Shown: positions 16,272 through 24,798, counted from the stretch's first letter. The stretch is 64,000 bases of DNA from UBA5314 sp040217815 (GCA_040217815.1 JBEHWI010000008.1:36563-100562); one strand, 5' to 3'. Notes: generated from the sequence alone by a model not told the origin. Translations and numbers: made by a program.

Positions 16272-17447
16272 CTATTTCTCCACTTCAGGTAAAAAGCTGT
16301 TGCCAGCCAGATCTTTAGCGGGCACTCCCAGGTATTCGGCAATGGTCTGCCCAATATCAGCAAAGCTGCTTCTGGTTTCCAGGTCTACACCGGACTTGAA
16401 ATGAGGCCCATAGACCAGAAGCGGAACCAACTCCCGGGTGTGATCGGTGCTGTAGCTGACCGTAGGATCGCAGCCGTGATCAGCGCTGATTATCAGAAGG
16501 TCATCTTCCTTAAGCCCCTTAAGTATACCGGGCAGGCTCTGATCAAATTCGGCCAGGGCCGTAGCGTAGCCCTGCGGGTCGCGGCGGTGTCCGAAGCTCT
16601 GATCGAAATCCACCAGGTTGGCAAAAACCAGGCCCGAGTAGTTGTTGGCAAGCTCGTCCAACACCCGCTCAATCGCGCCCTGGTTGCTCTCCACAGGGTG
16701 GGTTTCGCTGATGCCGCTTCCGGCAAATATATCGTAAATCTTACCTACCCCAACTACCCGCTGCCCCGCTGCCTGAACGAGATTCAGCAGGCTGGGGGGC
16801 GGAAGCAGAGAAAAATCATGGCGATGGGCGGTTCGCGTAAAATGACCGGGACTGCCGATAAACGGCCGGGCTATAACCCTGCCCACAGCATGTTCACCGG
16901 TCAGCATTTCCCGGGCGATTTTGCACATCTGATAGAGCTCGGCAAGGGGTATGGCTTCCTCGTGAGCAGCAATCTGAAAGACGCTATCAGCCGATGTATA
17001 AACTATCGGGAAACCGGTATTCATGTGTTCCTGCCCTAAACGGGCGATGATCTCGGTGCCAGAAGCCACTTCGTTGCCCAGAGTTTTGCGCCCGATGCGC
17101 CTTTCAAACTCGGCAATCAATTCAACCGGGAAGCCCTGGGGGTAGGTGGGAAAAGGGCGGCTTAGCACGATGCCCATCATCTCCCAGTGCCCGGTGGTGG
17201 TGTCTTTGCCCGCCGAGCGCTCCTGCATTTTTCCGAATGATGCTTGAGGTGCGAGGCTGGGCTCCACCCCCTCAATAGGGGCTATGTTGCCCAAACCCAG
17301 CGATTGTAGATTAGGCAGCCTAAGGCCGCCCACCGCATGGGCCATATTGCCGAGGGTGTTGCAGTCATGATCGCCAAAGAGCTCGCAGTCAGGAGCAGCA
17401 CCAATCCCGCAGCTGTCAAGAATTATTAGGATAACCCGGTTGTTCAT
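16272..17447 (-). CDS. deoB: Phosphopentomutase DeoB
   Basis: A 391-residue alkaline-phosphatase-superfamily mutase that interconverts (deoxy)ribose 1- and 5-phosphate. The metal site LDSCGIGAAPD starts the protein. The phosphothreonine loop GKDTTTGHWEMMG is in the first third, and SADHGCDPTVSYSTDHTRE supplies the second metal cluster. ATG 17447 has AGGAGGTAGGGAATA before it. The order xerD-deoB-pdp resembles the ripX-drm-pnp region of Bacillus. Confidence 0.97.
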   Translation of the reverse strand: MNNRVILIILDSCGIGAAPDCELFGDHDCNTLGNMAHAVGGLRLPNLQSLGLGNIAPIEGVEPSLAPQASFGKMQERSAGKDTTTGHWEMMGIVLSRPFPTYPQGFPVELIAEFERRIGRKTLGNEVASGTEIIARLGQEHMNTGFPIVYTSADSVFQIAAHEEAIPLAELYQMCKIAREMLTGEHAVGRVIARPFIGSPGHFTRTAHRHDFSLLPPPSLLNLVQAAGQRVVGVGKIYDIFAGSGISETHPVESNQGAIERVLDELANNYSGLVFANLVDFDQSFGHRRDPQGYATALAEFDQSLPGILKGLKEDDLLIISADHGCDPTVSYSTDHTRELVPLLVYGPHFKSGVDLETRSSFADIGQTIAEYLGVPAKDLAGNSFLPEVEK

Positions 17448-17460
17448 TATTCCCTACCTC

Positions 17461-18351
17461 CTATGCTCGCGGGTGATACCTTTGAAACACTTCCCGCAAT
17501 CTACTTTTGGTGAGATGGGTATATATCTGAGTAGTTGAGATATCGGCATGTCCCAGCATTTCTTGCACAGCGCGCAGGTCCGCCCCATTCTCCAGGAGAT
17601 GGGTGGCAAAAGAATGGCGCATGATGTGCGGGGTTACTTCCTTTTTGATCCCGGCCTGCTCGGCATAGGCAGCCAGGATTTTAAAAAAGCCCTGCCGGCT
17701 TAGAGGGTGGCCGTGGGCATTGACAAACAGGGTGCGTTCCAAATGGTTTCTCACCAGGTGATTGCGGGCTTGAGCCAGATAACGCTGGGTCCAGTCGATG
17801 GATGTCTGGTTGACAGGGATTATTCTCTCCTTGCGTCCCTTGCCCATGCAGCGCAGGAAGCCGGCCAGGGTGTTTATGTCCTCGATCTGCAAGGCCAAAA
17901 GTTCTGACACCCGGACGCCGGTGCCATACATGAGTTCCAACATAGCCCGGTCCCTCATTCCCAAAGCCCGGGTAACCTGGGGCTTAGACATTAGCAGGTC
18001 TACTTCTTCTATAGTCAGCACGTGGGGCAGGCGCCTCTTTATCTTGGGCGTCTCCAAGTCCACAGTGGGATTCTTCTGGGTCAGGCCCTCCAGCGACAAG
18101 AACTTGTAATAGGTCTTAAGAGCTGAAAGGAAGCGAGCGACAGTGGCACGATTAAGGCCGTTGTCCAGCTGCAGGCTCATATAGTCCATAATATGCTGCT
18201 TATTGAGCTCGTCCAGCCTGTTCTCCAGCCCCCGTTCATCAAGGTATTGGAAAAACTTCTCCAGATCCCGCTTATAGGCAGCCAGGGTGTTGGCGGACAA
18301 GCCTTTTTCGAAATTTAAGTAATCGAGGAAGGCGGACAGATACAAGGTCAA
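17461..18351 (-). CDS. xerD: Site-specific tyrosine recombinase XerD
   Basis: A 296-residue tyrosine recombinase that resolves chromosome dimers at dif with XerC. Catalytic residues are Arg147 (GTGVRVSEL), Lys171 (GKGRKERI), His242 and Arg245 (PHIMRHSFATHLL), His268 (LGHADI) and Tyr277 (QIYTH). The N-terminal SAM-like domain is intact. TTG 18351 is seven bases from GGGAGG. Its location upstream of deoB and near spoIIM follows the Bacillus order and argues against a mobile-element integrase. A MITE-like element lies just upstream. Confidence 0.95.
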   Translation of the reverse strand: MTLYLSAFLDYLNFEKGLSANTLAAYKRDLEKFFQYLDERGLENRLDELNKQHIMDYMSLQLDNGLNRATVARFLSALKTYYKFLSLEGLTQKNPTVDLETPKIKRRLPHVLTIEEVDLLMSKPQVTRALGMRDRAMLELMYGTGVRVSELLALQIEDINTLAGFLRCMGKGRKERIIPVNQTSIDWTQRYLAQARNHLVRNHLERTLFVNAHGHPLSRQGFFKILAAYAEQAGIKKEVTPHIMRHSFATHLLENGADLRAVQEMLGHADISTTQIYTHLTKSRLREVFQRYHPRA

Positions 18352-18413
18352 GGCGTTTCCTCCCGGCTTTTTTTATTATTCTTTTGACAGGTAAGGCTTA
18401 TTCTCCTGCCCAA

Positions 18414-18725
18414 TACTCTGTTAATCCTAATTCTGTATATTGCTCGTCGAGTGAAATTTTTGTAGGGCAAGGCGGAGGGCGGCTTCTTGCCGTCCTGGCA
18501 TCGGCGGCTCTTTGGCCTCCTGCCACCGCCGCACTAGTTCGTCCATAAACGTCGCCGCATTAGCCCGTCAATGGGCGTCTCGCGGCTCCATGCCGTCCTG
18601 GCATCGCCGCATTAGCCCGTCAATGGGCGTCAAATGAGTAATACTGGACGTATTGCGATTGACGACAACACAGTCATACGAAAATTTGACCGACGATAAT
18701 ATATAGAATTAGGGTTAACAGAGTA
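18414..18725 (+). repeat. MITE-like element 1 (308 bp between TA dinucleotides)
   Basis: The ends are long imperfect inverted repeats: CTCTGTTAATCCTAATTCTG at 18416 onward against the complement of the sequence ending at 18723, continuing inward for about 45 bases with small gaps. Both sides are flanked by TA, as with Tc1/mariner/IS630-type insertions. The interior carries the 81-bp GC-rich core (18489-18569) and repeated CCCGTCAATGGGCGTC units. No coding frame is convincing. Element 2 at 19732-20043 is an inverted copy of identical length. Confidence 0.75.
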
Positions 18726-18747
18726 CTTATACAACGTTTGCTGCCAG

Positions 18748-19008
18748 TTATTCCTCGGTGTAGAAATCCTGTATTTTAAAGACGAATCGATCCACCATCT
18801 GGTTGAATTTACTGCTGTTTTGCTCCTGTTCTACCCGCATGGGATTGCCGCTGGGGGGGTCATCCTCAAACCAGCCGTTAAAAACCGGAACGTGCTCCAG
18901 GAAAATGCCGCTTAAAGTCGGGAAGGCCGCAGCCAGGGCTATAATCAGTAAGACAACGGTTAACAGACGCAGGACTTTACGCTTCCAATCGCTGATAATA
19001 ATAAACAT
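18748..19008 (-). CDS. Small membrane protein, DUF4227/YqzK-like
   Basis: An 86-residue protein with a short basic N-terminus (SDWKRKVLR), one membrane segment (LLTVVLLIIALAAAFPTL) and an extracytoplasmic tail ending VDRFVFKIQDFYTEE. Bacillus carries the YqzK (DUF4227) gene just upstream of xerD, with the same size, topology and acidic end, so the call rests largely on position and shape. Function is unknown. It lies 18 bp downstream of spoIIM and both genes are boxed in by the two MITE-like elements, which separate them from xerD. Confidence 0.55.
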   Translation of the reverse strand: MFIIISDWKRKVLRLLTVVLLIIALAAAFPTLSGIFLEHVPVFNGWFEDDPPSGNPMRVEQEQNSSKFNQMVDRFVFKIQDFYTEE

Positions 19009-19026
19009 CTAAAACACCTCCACATT

Positions 19027-19635
19027 TTACATAAACAAATTGAGCAGCCAGGGAGATAAATAGGCTTCTATAACCGCCCCCAGCAAAAAGAGAAGGAGAA
19101 AAACCAGCATCAACAACGTATAGCCGACCATTCGGCGCATTAACCCGGGAAAACCGGAATGAGCGCCCTTTAGCACCTGCAGGGAGAAATTTATCGATAT
19201 AACTCCCCAGACAATAAGTAGAGGTATGTAAACCAGGTTTTGCGGAAGTATGGCCAGGAGGCTTATTAAGACCCCTCCTCCGGCTTTCTCGCTTATTAAA
19301 AAACCCAACGTAAAACCGATGGAGAATCCGCGCAGGAAGACCACACCCAGAATCAATGGCAAACCGATCACGGTTAAACCCAGAAACCAGATGGCCAGGA
19401 CCAGACGAGCCTGGTTGATAAAGGCCTGGATTAAAACACTGGACCCCACAAAACTTCCGGTCATTTCTCCCTGGATATACTGATCGACCAGAGATAGAAG
19501 CTGGCTCTTTACCGCTGTGTCGACCCCTGGCACTTTATAATTACCGAGGACTGCCCCGGCCAGAAATACGACAACCAGAAAGAAATATTGCCAGCGATTC
19601 TCACTTATGTGCCGTTTAATTAAATGCCTGTTCAT
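19027..19635 (-). CDS. spoIIM: Stage II sporulation protein M (SpoIIM)
   Basis: A 202-residue membrane protein with about five membrane segments. With SpoIID and SpoIIP it forms the peptidoglycan-remodelling complex that drives engulfment. Family segments include NRWQYFFLVVVFLAGAVLGN at the N-terminus and VFLRGFSIGFTLGFL in the middle, plus LLAILPQNLVYIPLLI. ATG 19635 (MNRHLIK) is ten bases from AAAGGAG; an ATG at 19662 precedes that site and is unlikely. A sigma E-like promoter candidate is upstream. Confidence 0.93.
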   Translation of the reverse strand: MNRHLIKRHISENRWQYFFLVVVFLAGAVLGNYKVPGVDTAVKSQLLSLVDQYIQGEMTGSFVGSSVLIQAFINQARLVLAIWFLGLTVIGLPLILGVVFLRGFSIGFTLGFLISEKAGGGVLISLLAILPQNLVYIPLLIVWGVISINFSLQVLKGAHSGFPGLMRRMVGYTLLMLVFLLLFLLGAVIEAYLSPWLLNLFM

Positions 19636-19671
19636 AATAAACCGGCTCCTTTGGCTGGGCATTAATCGCGA

Positions 19672-19701
19672 ATTTTACAGCAGCAGGCTGTACAAATATT
19701 A
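19672..19701 (-). promoter_or_regulatory. Candidate sigma E promoter of spoIIM
   Basis: TAATATT (19701-19695) fits the sigma E -35 KMATATT fully. After 15 bases TGTAAAAT (19679-19672) matches five of eight of CATACAHT. spoIIM is mother-cell sigma E-dependent in Bacillus. The spacing is slightly long. Confidence 0.4.
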
Positions 19702-19731
19702 AAGCAGCCGTTTCAACACGGGCGTCCCAAG

Positions 19732-20043
19732 TAGTTAGTTAAACCTAATTCTATATGTTATCGTCGGCTAAATTTTCGCATGACTGCGTTGTCGTCAATC
19801 GCAATACGTCCAGTATTACTCATTTGACGCCCATGGACGGGCTAATGCGGCGATGCCAGGACGGCATGGAGCCGCGAGACGCCCATTGACGGGCTAATGC
19901 GGCGACGTTCATGGACGAACTAGTGCGGCGGTGGCAGGAGGCCAAAGAGCCGCCGGTGCCAGGACGGCAAGAAGCCGCCCTCCGCCTTGTCCTGCAATAA
20001 TTTTCCTCGCCGAGTAATACACAGAATTAGGCTTAACACACTA
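19732..20043 (-). repeat. MITE-like element 2 (308 bp between TA dinucleotides)
   Basis: This is the inverted copy of element 1. Its left end (GTTAGTTAAACCTAATTCTA) matches the right end of element 1, and its right end matches the left end of element 1. Both sides carry TA. The 81-bp core is at 19888-19968. Inside, GACGCCCAT(K)GACGGGCTAA is repeated at 19827 and 19880, with a third degenerate unit near 19908. The element fills the gap between spoIIM and the pyrophosphatase gene. Confidence 0.75.
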
Positions 20044-20089
20044 CTAGGAAATAATATTTCTTGTCCATGCACTTTATGCCCAAAGCAGA

Positions 20090-20117
20090 AAATAATAAAC
20101 CTCCCGCTCCGGGAGGT
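20090..20117 (-). terminator. Rho-independent terminator of the CBS-pyrophosphatase gene
   Basis: A perfect 8-bp stem ACCTCCCG/CGGGAGGT (20099-20106 with 20110-20117) with a three-base loop is followed on the minus strand by TTATTATTTT. It lies 30 bp past the stop codon. Confidence 0.8.
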
Positions 20118-20147
20118 GCAAGAGTTTATATTTTATTGTTCAAATAA

Positions 20148-21503
20148 TTAGCCGAGCAGTTCTTTGCGGCGCAGTGCATCATATATGACAGGCAGGATCT
20201 GCTTCTTGCGGGACATCACCCCGGGCAGGTAGATACGGTTTTGCCCTGACGTGCTTCCCATGGCCTGATCAAGCAGGAAGCGCTCCCGACCGGCAATCAA
20301 CAACTCGCTGGACTCTTCCAATATGTCGGTCAACATCAGACACATAAAGGCATATCCCCGCTCCTGGCAGAGCGTCTCCATCACGTCAAAGAAGGCCGCT
20401 TTTCTGCCTTCCAGGCCGGATACGTCAATGGTCTCAATCTGAGCCACCGCAAAGAGCAGATCCCCGCTGCTGTATTCCTTGAGGTCTGAACCCAATAATT
20501 CGCGTTCATCCCTACCGCCCAATTGCATAGCCTGGGAGAAGATCTGTTTCCCCCACTCGATCGGATTTAACCCTGAAACCCTTTCCAGGTAGGCCGCTAC
20601 TTTTTGGTCCTTGGGACTGGTGGTGGGAGACCGGAAAATGAGAGTGTCGGATAAAATGCCTGATAGGAGCAGTCCGGCTATATTTTTGTCAAGGGTTAGC
20701 GAACTGTCCAAAAACCGTTCTGCCACCAGGGTCGAAGTTGATCCCACCGGTTCATTGTGAAAATAAATGGGCGAAATGGTCTGCAGATCGCCCACCCGGT
20801 GGTGGTCAATTATCTCCAGGATCTCAGCCTGTTCCACGCCGTCCACCGCCTGTTGTTTTTCATTGTGGTCCACCAGGATTAATCGTTTCCTCTTCATCTG
20901 CAGCAAGTGGTAACGAGATATCATTCCCAGGTAGCTGTTCTTTTCGTCAACCACCGGATAATTACGAAAGCGGGACTTTAGCATCTGTTTGCGCGCTTCC
21001 TCAACCGGGTCCTCCGGTTCGAATACTACCAGATCACGGCTTTTCATTATTTGTCCAACCTTCTGCTGCAAGACCCGGCTCAGGATCTGGGGACTCTGCT
21101 CAACAGCTGCATCGTCTCCCAGGTTTTCCATAAAGATCAAAGCCACGTCTCCGATCGTGAGCAAGCCCAAAAACTTGCCGGCTTCATTGAGAACCGGAAC
21201 CGTCTTGATTTTTTGCTCACGCATCATCCGGCTCAATTCAACCAGGCTGGTTTCGGGATGCACATGCGGGAGCTGCTGGTCATCCAATAGATCCTCAACC
21301 GTATTGGCTACGCTTTTTAACCACAAAGGTTTTTCGAAACCCAGAGCATTTAAAACGTAAATTGCCTCATCATTCAATTCGCCTGCCACCGCAGCCTGAA
21401 ATAAACCTTCGCCACTGGCCTGCTTGTATGCCTGGTACCCGATAGCCGATGCTACCGAATCCAGATCCGGATTTTTATGCCCGATTATATAAACTTGTTT
21501 CAT
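20148..21503 (-). CDS. ppaC: Manganese-dependent inorganic pyrophosphatase with CBS domains
   Basis: A 451-residue family II pyrophosphatase (DHH fold). The metal site begins GHKNPDLDS (His9, Asp13, Asp15). Two CBS domains are inserted at about residues 70-130 and 160-205 (VGQIMKSRDLVVFEPEDPVE; FRNYPVVDEKNSYLGMISR). The second catalytic half has LVDHNEK and IIDHHRVGDL, and DHHA2 ends the chain. No DRTGG domain is visible between the CBS domains. CBS domains in this family bind adenine nucleotides and regulate PPi hydrolysis. ATG 21503 is the apparent start. Confidence 0.93.
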   Translation of the reverse strand: MKQVYIIGHKNPDLDSVASAIGYQAYKQASGEGLFQAAVAGELNDEAIYVLNALGFEKPLWLKSVANTVEDLLDDQQLPHVHPETSLVELSRMMREQKIKTVPVLNEAGKFLGLLTIGDVALIFMENLGDDAAVEQSPQILSRVLQQKVGQIMKSRDLVVFEPEDPVEEARKQMLKSRFRNYPVVDEKNSYLGMISRYHLLQMKRKRLILVDHNEKQQAVDGVEQAEILEIIDHHRVGDLQTISPIYFHNEPVGSTSTLVAERFLDSSLTLDKNIAGLLLSGILSDTLIFRSPTTSPKDQKVAAYLERVSGLNPIEWGKQIFSQAMQLGGRDERELLGSDLKEYSSGDLLFAVAQIETIDVSGLEGRKAAFFDVMETLCQERGYAFMCLMLTDILEESSELLIAGRERFLLDQAMGSTSGQNRIYLPGVMSRKKQILPVIYDALRRKELLG

Positions 21504-21592
21504 CGCTCCTTGTTCGGCACGAAGGCTTCCTTAAGCCCTCAAGCGCTCCCCCTTCTGAAGGTCTTGACATATTCTAGCATGAAATATGCTTA

Positions 21593-21608
21593 AGGGTTAA
21601 CAGAGTAC
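21593..21608 (+). repeat. Solitary terminus of the MITE-like element
   Basis: Sixteen bases, AGGGTTAACAGAGTAC, are identical to the right end of element 1 (18711-18726), including the TA. No partner end was found nearby. It may be a decayed element or a shared insertion target. Confidence 0.4.
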
Positions 21609-21749
21609 CAGACTCTTCTTTCCCCGATCCGGTTATAATTGGATATAATAAGACTATTAAACTTGTGCAACCGTTCGTTTATCTATCAATTTGCCAACTA
21701 CAAACCTTATCAATACAGGTCAACAAACTTACGGGGAGGGAATCAGGAA

Positions 21750-22868
21750 ATGATAAACGAGGAACGCCTGCAAAAGCTCTTCATTGAACTGGTAGAGATC
21801 GACTCTCCATCCGGGCATGAGGCCCGACTTCGCGACTTTCTTAAAAACATCTGGCAGCAGCGCGGCCTTTCAATAGAGGAAGATGAAACCGGTCAGAGGC
21901 TGGGTGGTGATTCAGGTAATATTTTAATCAGGATTCCCGGTACCACTCCGGGTCCGACAATATTGTTTTGTGCCCATATGGACACAGTTGAGCCGGGACG
22001 GGGAATAAAAGCGCGGCTTGACGGAGACGGCTATATCCGCAGCGCCGGGGAAACTATCTTGGGATCGGATGACAAGGTAGCCATAGCCGCACTGGTTGAA
22101 GCTTTCGACTGCCTGCGGGAAAACCAGTTGCCCTATCCAGACCTGGAATTATTGTTTACAGTCAGCGAGGAACAGGGGCTTTTGGGTTCAAAGGAATTCG
22201 ATTTCTCCGGGCTTAAAGCCACCCTGGCCTATGTCCTAGATGACGGGCACCCTCCGGGTTCCATAGTGGTCCGCTCACCCTGCCAGAACGGGATGGAATA
22301 TATAGTAAAGGGCCAGGCCGCCCACGCTGGAATGAACCCTGAAAAAGGCGTTAACGCCATTCAGGCGGCCGCCGCCGCCCTGGCGAAAATGCCCTGCGGA
22401 AGGATAGATGAGGAAACAACCTGCAATTTTGGTCTCATTCAAGGCGGGACGGCCCGCAATATCGTTGCGGATTACTGCCAAATTAACGGTGAGGCCCGCA
22501 GCTTGAATGAAGGAAAACTGGAATCCTTAACCGAACAGCTCAAGTCTATCTTCGTTGCGGAAGTTGAACGCTACGGAGCTTCGGCTCAGGTAAATGTCAA
22601 GTTCCTATACCCGGCGGTAACCCTAGACGCAAGTCAGGAGGTTTGCCGGCTCGCTCAAAAAGCAGCCTCCCGGGTTGGTTTGCCCTGCCAGGAAGTAAGC
22701 ACCGGTGGCGGCAGCGATGCCAGCATTATAAACGGGCACGGCATTCCTTGTGCCAATTTGTCGGTCGGAATGCAGGAAGTTCACACCTGTAAGGAGCAGA
22801 TCGCCATTGAGGACATGTCACGGGTGACCCGGTGGATTGTAGCCATAATCCAGGAAGCCGCACAATAA
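21750..22868 (+). CDS. M20/M42-type metallopeptidase (PepT-like)
   Basis: A 372-residue zinc aminopeptidase/deacylase-type enzyme. Metal-site motifs are FCAHMDTVEPG, TILGSDDKVAIAALVEA, TVSEEQGLLGSKEFD, LDDGHPPG and the C-terminal GGGSDASIINGHGIPCANL with VHTCKEQIAIEDM. The dimerisation lid is in the middle (GQAAHAGMNPEKGVNAI). Peptidase T-like proteins of Firmicutes look like this. ATG 21750 has GGGGAGG ten bases upstream; the frame is open 37 codons further but without a better site. It is transcribed away from the pyrophosphatase. Confidence 0.88.
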   Translation: MINEERLQKLFIELVEIDSPSGHEARLRDFLKNIWQQRGLSIEEDETGQRLGGDSGNILIRIPGTTPGPTILFCAHMDTVEPGRGIKARLDGDGYIRSAGETILGSDDKVAIAALVEAFDCLRENQLPYPDLELLFTVSEEQGLLGSKEFDFSGLKATLAYVLDDGHPPGSIVVRSPCQNGMEYIVKGQAAHAGMNPEKGVNAIQAAAAALAKMPCGRIDEETTCNFGLIQGGTARNIVADYCQINGEARSLNEGKLESLTEQLKSIFVAEVERYGASAQVNVKFLYPAVTLDASQEVCRLAQKAASRVGLPCQEVSTGGGSDASIINGHGIPCANLSVGMQEVHTCKEQIAIEDMSRVTRWIVAIIQEAAQ

Positions 22869-22871
22869 GTA

Positions 22872-22997
22872 TTAATGTAGGTTCAGGCGTATAAGCTCCA
22901 GCAAGGTTGTATCCGGCGGGTATTGATGTAAAAAGCTCAAGATATCCTGAAATCGTCCCTGAATAAATACGCCATGGGCATATATCTGCATCTGCAT
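22872..22997 (-). CDS. Possible 41-residue protein of unknown function
   Basis: A short open frame between the peptidase and NUDIX genes on the opposite strand. The product starts MQMQIYAHGVFIQGRFQD and ends LLELIRLNLH. ATG 22997 follows AGAGGTG by six or seven bases, and composition looks protein-like (balanced hydrophobic and charged residues). I do not recognise the family. It ends two bases beyond the peptidase stop, so the genes converge tightly. Confidence 0.4.
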   Translation of the reverse strand: MQMQIYAHGVFIQGRFQDILSFLHQYPPDTTLLELIRLNLH

Positions 22998-23059
22998 TTT
23001 TTTCACCTCTGAAGCAGTGTATGCATAGTTCGCCCAAACCATACAAGGAGGTTATACTT

Positions 23060-23605
23060 TTGGATTTTACAGAAAAAACCCTGGAATCGACCGCCATATT
23101 TGAAGGGAAAATAGTTAAACTGCGGGTTGAGCGAGTAGCTTTGCCAGACGGACGGGAAGGCACCCGGGAAATTGTGGACCACCGGGGCGCGGTGGCTATA
23201 GTAGCTCTCGATGAGAATGGCGACATTATACTAGTTCGGCAATATCGCAAGGCCCTGGAACTAACCACCCTGGAAATACCGGCCGGGACCCTGGAAGACT
23301 GCGAAGACCCGCTGGCCTGCGCCCGCCGTGAACTGGAAGAAGAAATAAAAATGAAGGCGGCCCACTGGGAAAAAATCCTCGATTATTACAGCGCCCCGGG
23401 TTTTTGCAATGAAATACTGCATCTTTACCTGGCCCGGAATCTATCCGAAAGCTTTGCCGAAGCCGATGAAGACGAATTCCTGGAAGTAGTCAAGCTCCCC
23501 CTGGCAACCGCGTACCGATATATATTCGAAGGCAGGATAGTGGACGGCAAAAGCATCATTGGCATTCAACACGCCTTTTTAGCTCTTAAAGGCGAGAATC
23601 TGTGA
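23060..23605 (+). CDS. NUDIX hydrolase, ADP-ribose pyrophosphatase type
   Basis: A 181-residue NUDIX enzyme. The NUDIX box, from GTLEDCEDPLACARRELEEE into the following I, carries the REL..EE core, and the preceding LVRQYRKALELTTLEIPAG is the ADP-ribose pyrophosphatase pattern. The reaction would split ADP-ribose to AMP and ribose 5-phosphate. TTG 23060 follows AAGGAGG by eight bases. It overlaps the next gene by four bases (GTGA), so the two are co-translated. Confidence 0.9.
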   Translation: MDFTEKTLESTAIFEGKIVKLRVERVALPDGREGTREIVDHRGAVAIVALDENGDIILVRQYRKALELTTLEIPAGTLEDCEDPLACARRELEEEIKMKAAHWEKILDYYSAPGFCNEILHLYLARNLSESFAEADEDEFLEVVKLPLATAYRYIFEGRIVDGKSIIGIQHAFLALKGENL

Positions 23606-24780
23606 AGACATACTTCGCCGATCTCCATGTGCATATCGGGCAAGCTGGACACCAGGCGGTCAAGATAACTGCCTCCCGCGATCTGCAGTTGAAAACCCTG
23701 CTGTACCGCGATGCCCCTCTGAAGGGCCTGGATATAATAGGTGTGGTCGATGCCGCCTGTACTCCGGTAGAACGGGAAATCACCGAATTGGTCAGACAGG
23801 GTGACTTGCAAGAGCTGGCGGCCGGGGGTTTTTTAGCCAGGAATGGGGTTTTGCTCATCACCGCGGCTGAAGTTGAAAGCACTGAAGGGGTTCATTCCAT
23901 TATTTACATGCCCTCCCTGGACAGCATACACACCTATCAGAAGTACCTGGGCAGCCGGGTCAAAAACCTCTCCTTGTCGACGCAAAAAGCGGCCACCAAC
24001 ATCAGAGAACTCATCAATCTGAGCATTTTACTTGAAGGGATATACTGCCCGGCCCATGCCTTTACCCCCCACAAGGGGGTCTACGGCTGCTGTACAGCCA
24101 GCCTGGAACAACTGCTGGAGCGGGATTTTACCTGTATTAAAGTTCTGGAGCTCGGTTTAAGCTCTGATTCGGATATGGCCGACCTTTTGTCGGAATGCCG
24201 GCATTTCAATTTTCTTTCCAATTCCGATGCCCATTCGCCAGCCAACCTGGGGCGCGAATACAATCTACTGCGCATGCGGGAAAAAAACTTTGCCGAATTA
24301 AAGCTCTGCCTGGAAAACCGGGAGGGGCGCAAGATCATAGCCAATTACGGCATGGACCCGCTCATGGGTAAATACCACCGCAGCTATTGCCCGTCATGCG
24401 ACCTTATTATAGAATTGCCGGCCCCGGTTCAGGCCTGTCCCGAGTGCCAAAGCACCGGCCTGATAAACGGGGTTTATGATCGGATTATCGAGATCAAGAA
24501 CTATGAAGAACCCCATCATCCCCTCTTCCGGCCGATCTATAATTACCGGGTGCCTTTGCGGCAGCTGCCGGGTGTGGGAGCCAAGAAGTACCAGGCGTTG
24601 CTGCAGGCCTTTGGCAGTGAAATCGAGCTCCTGGAACGAACGGAAATCGAGAAAATTGCCAGAGTAGGCGGAAGTGATCTGGCCAGGATCATCCAAAGCA
24701 TGCGGCAGGAGCGCCTCCCCATCAAACCTGGTGGCGGTGGCCGCTATGGCAAGGTGGCGCCTTTGAAAGATTGGAGATAA
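23602..24780 (+). CDS. Endonuclease Q family protein (PHP-domain nuclease)
   Basis: A 392-residue protein. The N-terminal PHP domain has the metal motifs DLHVHIGQ and SNSDAHSP with PAHAFTPH between them. A zinc finger follows at about residues 260-290 (CPSCD and CPECQ). The C-terminal LPGVGAKKYQALLQAFG is a helix-hairpin-helix-like DNA contact. This architecture is endonuclease Q, which nicks DNA at deaminated or abasic bases in archaea and some Bacteria. GTG 23602 overlaps the NUDIX stop; the ribosome site is weak, consistent with coupling. Confidence 0.85.
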   Translation: MKTYFADLHVHIGQAGHQAVKITASRDLQLKTLLYRDAPLKGLDIIGVVDAACTPVEREITELVRQGDLQELAAGGFLARNGVLLITAAEVESTEGVHSIIYMPSLDSIHTYQKYLGSRVKNLSLSTQKAATNIRELINLSILLEGIYCPAHAFTPHKGVYGCCTASLEQLLERDFTCIKVLELGLSSDSDMADLLSECRHFNFLSNSDAHSPANLGREYNLLRMREKNFAELKLCLENREGRKIIANYGMDPLMGKYHRSYCPSCDLIIELPAPVQACPECQSTGLINGVYDRIIEIKNYEEPHHPLFRPIYNYRVPLRQLPGVGAKKYQALLQAFGSEIELLERTEIEKIARVGGSDLARIIQSMRQERLPIKPGGGGRYGKVAPLKDWR

Positions 24781-24798
24781 AAAAAGTATGGGCAGTCT

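Noticed and set aside
17461..18351. Integrase of a mobile island
   Set aside because: The conserved xerD-deoB-pdp order and full XerD motifs show it to be the housekeeping recombinase.
19827..19968. CRISPR-like array
   Set aside because: Repeats are few, degenerate and adjacent without spacers, and there are no cas genes; they are modules of the MITE-like element.
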